The position numbers and the translations under genes are program-made. From Kiritimatiellia bacterium (GTDB taxonomy: Bacteria > Verrucomicrobiota > Kiritimatiellia > RFP12 > UBA1067): a stretch of DNA of 38,379 nt. Each line of letters starts with the position of its first letter. Within the stretch, counting starts at the first letter, position 1. The notes below the pieces were generated by a model. The model was not told where the DNA came from. It was given only the letters and a program-made list of their open reading frames with translations, and searched no databases. The stretch is taken from assembly GCA_027858965.1 (NCBI GenBank), contig JAQIBS010000009.1, forward strand, positions 1-38,379, written 5' to 3'. Shown one piece after another: positions 35,852-38,379 of this stretch.

Positions 35852-35888
35852 TGCCCCTACAGCGTTCTTCAGGTGGCGGGGCAGGGGC

Positions 35889-35987
35889 GGCAGGTGTACG
35901 GAGCGATACGGACGAGCTTTTTGCCCTGCTTCGCAGGGACGGCTGTCGCCTCAAAAATCAAAGTCCGTCCTGCCCCGTACACCTGCC
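35889..35987 (-). repeat. Nested-hairpin repeat element, copy F (inverted orientation)
   Basis: A complete element in reverse orientation: outer arm GGCAGGTGTACGG (35889-35901) faces CCGTACACCTGCC (35975-35987), middle arm CGGAC (35909-35913) faces GTCCG (35963-35967), and the inner hairpin CCCTGC-TTC-GCAGGG lies at 35924-35938. The spacer GCCTCAAAAATCAAAGTCC is the reverse complement of the one in copy A. It starts 38 bases after a gene's stop codon. Confidence 0.85.
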
Positions 35988-36029
35988 TTTTAAGTTATGA
36001 AATAATTAGCCGGGGTTTGCCCATCTTAC

Positions 36030-36270
36030 CCCATAACCCACACGACAGGGTGTGCAGGGTCAAGCGGACTTTGATTTTTGAGGCGACAGCCCTCCCCGCG
36101 AAGCTCCTCAACCATAATCTTCAAGGCTGGGTGTGCAGGGTCAAGCGGACTTTACACACAAGCTTTGGGCTTTAGGCTTTAGACTTTAGACTTTAGGCTT
36201 TAGACTTTAGGCTTGAAGGCAATGAAGATTCACCTTCGATTCCGATTCCGATAGCGATTCCGATTCCGAT
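36030..36270 (+). repeat. Composite repeat: hairpin element plus heptamer and hexamer tracts (left copy)
   Basis: Left part: CAGGGTGTGCAGGG...AAGCGGACTTTGATTTTTGAGG near 36045-36083. A second partial element begins at CCATAATCTTCAAGG (36112-36126) and ends in CGGACTTTACACACA. It is followed by six or seven 7-base CTTTAGG/CTTTAGA units to about 36214, then GAAGGCAATGAAGATTCACC, then GATTCC hexamers at 36238-36270 with one GATAGC variant in the middle. The same composite appears at 38186-38320, on the other side of the GH39-like gene. Confidence 0.8.
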
Positions 36271-36275
36271 TTACC

Positions 36276-36470
36276 CCATAATCTCCAAGGCAGGGTGTGC
36301 AGGGTCAAGCGGACTTTGATTTTTCAGGCGCAGCCGGTCCTGCGCAGCAGGAGAAAAAGCTCCTCCGCGCACCCTGTACATCCTGCCGCCGCCCTCTCCT
36401 CCGCGCACCCTGTACACCCTGCCGCCGCCCTCTCGCCCGCGTACCCTGCACATCCTGCCGCCGCAACGTT
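36276..36470 (+). repeat. Nested-hairpin repeat element, copy D, with triplicated right arm
   Basis: CCATAATCTCCAAGG lies at 36276-36290, the outer arm GGCAGGGTGTGCAGGG at 36289-36304, and the middle arm GCGGAC at 36309-36314. The inner hairpin TCCTGC-GCA-GCAGGA is at 36338-36352, and the right outer arm CCCTGTACATCCTGCC at 36372-36387. The right-arm unit (about 33-34 bases, ending CCTGCCGCCGC) then repeats twice more, to about 36470. Confidence 0.85.
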
Positions 36471-36483
36471 CCTCCACACAATC

Positions 36484-36562
36484 TTCTTTCTCTGTGTTCT
36501 TTGTGCTCTCTGTGGTTAACATCACTGCGCAGCAATGATCTTTGCGTTCTTTGTGTTCTTTC
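36484..36562. repeat. Nine-base tandem repeats (TTCTTTGTG type), two tracts
   Basis: TTCTTTCTCTGTGTTCTTTG followed by TGCTCTCTGTGGTTAAC lies at 36484-36520, and GATCTTTGCGTTCTTTGTG followed by TTCTTTCATGG at 36537-36565, immediately after the GH39-like stop at 36571. Same family as 29064-29103. Confidence 0.7.
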
Positions 36563-36570
36563 ATGGACAA

Positions 36571-37992
36571 TTATTTCCGCAGTTCAACCTGAGTACGCTC
36601 AACCAGCATCATCGGGCTATCCCATACAGGAAGCTGTGTCAGCACCGTATTTCCTTCAGCACTCATCCATGCGCCCTTGGCAAGTTCAAAAACTTTACCG
36701 GTAATCATCTCCACATAGACCGGATCTTTGTAAGTCACACCTTTGACGGTCAGATCCACTTTATCCCATGAGATCTCATCATCAGGAATCTTATCGCTGA
36801 ACCAGAGAAGAGAAACTGAAGTCCCCTTCTTATCGAAACCCGCAACCGTAATCTTCCTTTTTGAGTCCGAATCACATTCCAGAATACCGACAGGCTTAAC
36901 GGCATCATCAAAGAATGTCATCATGTGCTGAACAGCATAAAAGGTCGGGCGCTTATAGATGAAATCCAGCTTGAGATTCGAACGGATCATGCCGAATGAC
37001 TGCTGCATATTGTAATAGCGAAGGTCAATCATAGTAAACACATTGCAGCGGATTCCCCGTACGCGATCACCGGCCATTCGACGCAGATTCCATTTAGGCT
37101 GACTGTATTCAGTCCAGGGGTAATTAGACAAGGCATGTGTCCATTCAAGAATGGAAGGACACCCAACCTCACCCTGATACAGTTTATACTTTGGGCTGTA
37201 GGCTTCAATCTGCTTCTGCATTTTTTCCACATGTACATAAGAGCTGTCGGGATTCCGTGTATATGGATGGTAGGCCCAGTAATTCACAAGATCCAACTTA
37301 CCCTTCTTTTTAAGCAGCTCCAGACAGACATCCCGATCCTTATCGTGAATTGCCGTGGCTATGATAACGGCCTTCGGCTGGATATTCCTGATCAGCTCGG
37401 CAGTATCAAGCAGCATCACCGAATAGTTTTCCGCCTGACCAAAGGGTTCATTCCAGATCTCCCACTCCGTCACCACATCCTTATAACGCGTGACCGTAGC
37501 CTCAACATATTTCAGCCAGGCGGCATAGCCCTCTTTAGACTGCACCAGCGGGCCCAGGCCTGATCCAAGACGGACATCCGACTTGTAAACCGGATTTCCG
37601 TAACACAGACATACCCAGGGATCCACCCCTATCTCCTTGAGGCCATGAATACTCTCATCCAGCCAGGCAAATTCGTAAACTCCCTTTTTCTTCTCACACT
37701 TAGCCCAACCACTCTGCAAACGGCCGTGTTTTGCACCGAGTTCGCCTACATAGTCCTTATAGGTGCTGAACCTGGCATAGTCGCGGTCTAGCGTTTCGCA
37801 ACCAATTGACCAATCTGACGAGGCAATATCCTTCGAATGGCGGGTTGCCAGCCATCCCACCTGTTTCAATTCGGGGCCGGAGGCCTTGAACTTCTCCCAC
37901 GTTATCGATTTATGTGTTCTTGCAGAAATATTTGCTGCTCCCATGACGCAGCATATAATTGCCGACGCGATACTGATTGTTCTTCTCTTCAT
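36571..37992 (-). CDS. Secreted GH39/GH5-like clan GH-A glycosidase
   Basis: A 473-residue exported protein (signal peptide RTISIASAIICCVMGAANISA). The TIM barrel shows the acid/base E182 in WEIWNEPFGQ, the preceding CLCYGNP strand and NYWAYHPY, and the nucleophile E275 in LYQGEVGCPS, the spacing expected of retaining clan GH-A enzymes. KGVYEFAWLDESIHGLKEIG and a C-terminal beta-sandwich (about 390-473) resemble GH39, but GH5-related families cannot be excluded. The start follows AAGGAG at a good distance. The gene sits alone between two direct composite repeats (36030-36330 and 38186-38379) and has a TTCTTTGTG tract at its 3' end. It probably acts on a plant- or alga-type glycan together with the other secreted enzymes of this region. 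Confidence 0.82.
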   Translation of the reverse strand: MKRRTISIASAIICCVMGAANISARTHKSITWEKFKASGPELKQVGWLATRHSKDIASSDWSIGCETLDRDYARFSTYKDYVGELGAKHGRLQSGWAKCEKKKGVYEFAWLDESIHGLKEIGVDPWVCLCYGNPVYKSDVRLGSGLGPLVQSKEGYAAWLKYVEATVTRYKDVVTEWEIWNEPFGQAENYSVMLLDTAELIRNIQPKAVIIATAIHDKDRDVCLELLKKKGKLDLVNYWAYHPYTRNPDSSYVHVEKMQKQIEAYSPKYKLYQGEVGCPSILEWTHALSNYPWTEYSQPKWNLRRMAGDRVRGIRCNVFTMIDLRYYNMQQSFGMIRSNLKLDFIYKRPTFYAVQHMMTFFDDAVKPVGILECDSDSKRKITVAGFDKKGTSVSLLWFSDKIPDDEISWDKVDLTVKGVTYKDPVYVEMITGKVFELAKGAWMSAEGNTVLTQLPVWDSPMMLVERTQVELRK

Positions 37993-38185
37993 ACTAATTC
38001 TCCTTAATTTAATCTTTCACTAACATCATATTCTGATTCTTAAAAATTATCGCGGGGCTACACATAACCCAAGGTCGTAGCTCCCTGAGTTCCTGTATGA
38101 CGCACGACTGAATGACGCACGACGCAACTTCAAAGACACAAAGCAGAGTGTACAAGTGGCAAATAAGGCTACCACACTCCCCCTT

Positions 38186-38379
38186 CCATAAACTACAAGG
38201 CAGGGTGTACAGGGTCAAGCGGGCTTTACACACAGGCTTCGGGCTTTGGGCTTTAGGCTTGAAGGCAATGAAGATTCACCTTCGATTCCGATAGCGATTC
38301 CGATTCCGATTCCGATTTAATCCATAATCTCCAAGGCAGGGTGTGCAGGGTCAAGCGGACTTTGATTTTTGAGGCGTAG
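38186..38379 (+). repeat. Composite repeat: hairpin element plus heptamer and hexamer tracts (right copy, runs off the window)
   Basis: A partial element starts at CCATAAACTACAAGG (38186-38200) and reaches CGGGCTTTACACACA, then CTTCGGG-CTTTGGG-CTTTAGG (three heptamers against about seven in the left copy). GAAGGCAATGAAGATTCACC follows, and GATTCC hexamers at 38284-38317 with the GATAGC variant in second position (third in the left copy). A further element begins at CCATAATCTCCAAGG (38322-38336) and carries GGACTTTGATTTTTGAGGC up to the window end. Confidence 0.8.

Noticed and set aside
36190-36340. Possible CRISPR array in the 6- and 7-base repeat tracts
   Set aside because: Units are adjacent without unique spacers, the periods are 6 and 7 bases, and there are no cas genes nearby.

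Overview
The window looks like chromosomal DNA from a PVC-group bacterium, most likely Kiritimatiellota or Lentisphaerota. This is inferred from gene content: a lysine-rich histone H1-like protein, NIPSNAP and HExxH secreted proteins, many secreted parallel beta-helix and glycoside-hydrolase proteins, autotransporter-type strand-repeat proteins, and a CdsA with a variant signature. The standard genetic code applies. I had no database search, so the phylum is a best guess.

Positions 1-3.7 kb hold a 5'-truncated nucleoside hydrolase behind a repeat, then on the minus strand a histone H1-like gene, a Gfo/Idh/MocA dehydrogenase and a TIM-barrel sugar isomerase. The dehydrogenase has no usable start codon that keeps its nucleotide-binding motif. 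Its frame joins the histone frame by a -1 shift on an A10 tract placed directly before the histone stop codon. From 4 to 7.4 kb come a secreted NIPSNAP protein overlapping a secreted HExxH protein, efp, and tRNA-Pro(GGG) with promoter and terminator. From 7.4 to 11.9 kb on the minus strand are a Tat-type metallophosphoesterase and a large two-motif FAD oxidoreductase with HEAT-like repeats.

Positions 12-19.5 kb are an intact housekeeping cluster on the minus strand, read purA-uppS-cdsA-dxr-rseP-ispG. It covers purine, isoprenoid and undecaprenyl carrier, phospholipid and envelope-protease functions. A good promoter lies upstream of purA. Two intergenic gaps carry related repeats built from 7-base units.

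Positions 19.8-38.4 kb are an accessory polysaccharide-utilisation region that is partly decaying. Intact members are two GH141-like beta-helix proteins, a clan GH-A glycosidase with a beta-galactosidase-like layout, and a GH39/GH5-like glycosidase. Broken members are a frameshifted conserved hypothetical, a large glycosidase-like gene with a deletion and a 5-bp duplication, two strand-repeat proteins, a C-terminally short GH28-like protein and an internally deleted GH28-like remnant. Several frameshifts fall in homopolymers, but the housekeeping genes carry none, so random assembly error is not the simplest explanation.

The accessory region is studded with a dispersed family of nested-hairpin elements about 100-120 bp long, whose innermost stem shows compensatory changes between copies. 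Composite versions, with heptamer and hexamer tandem tracts of differing copy number, flank the GH39-like gene as direct repeats. This repeat system and the histone/dehydrogenase frame junction are the two most unusual signals in the window.
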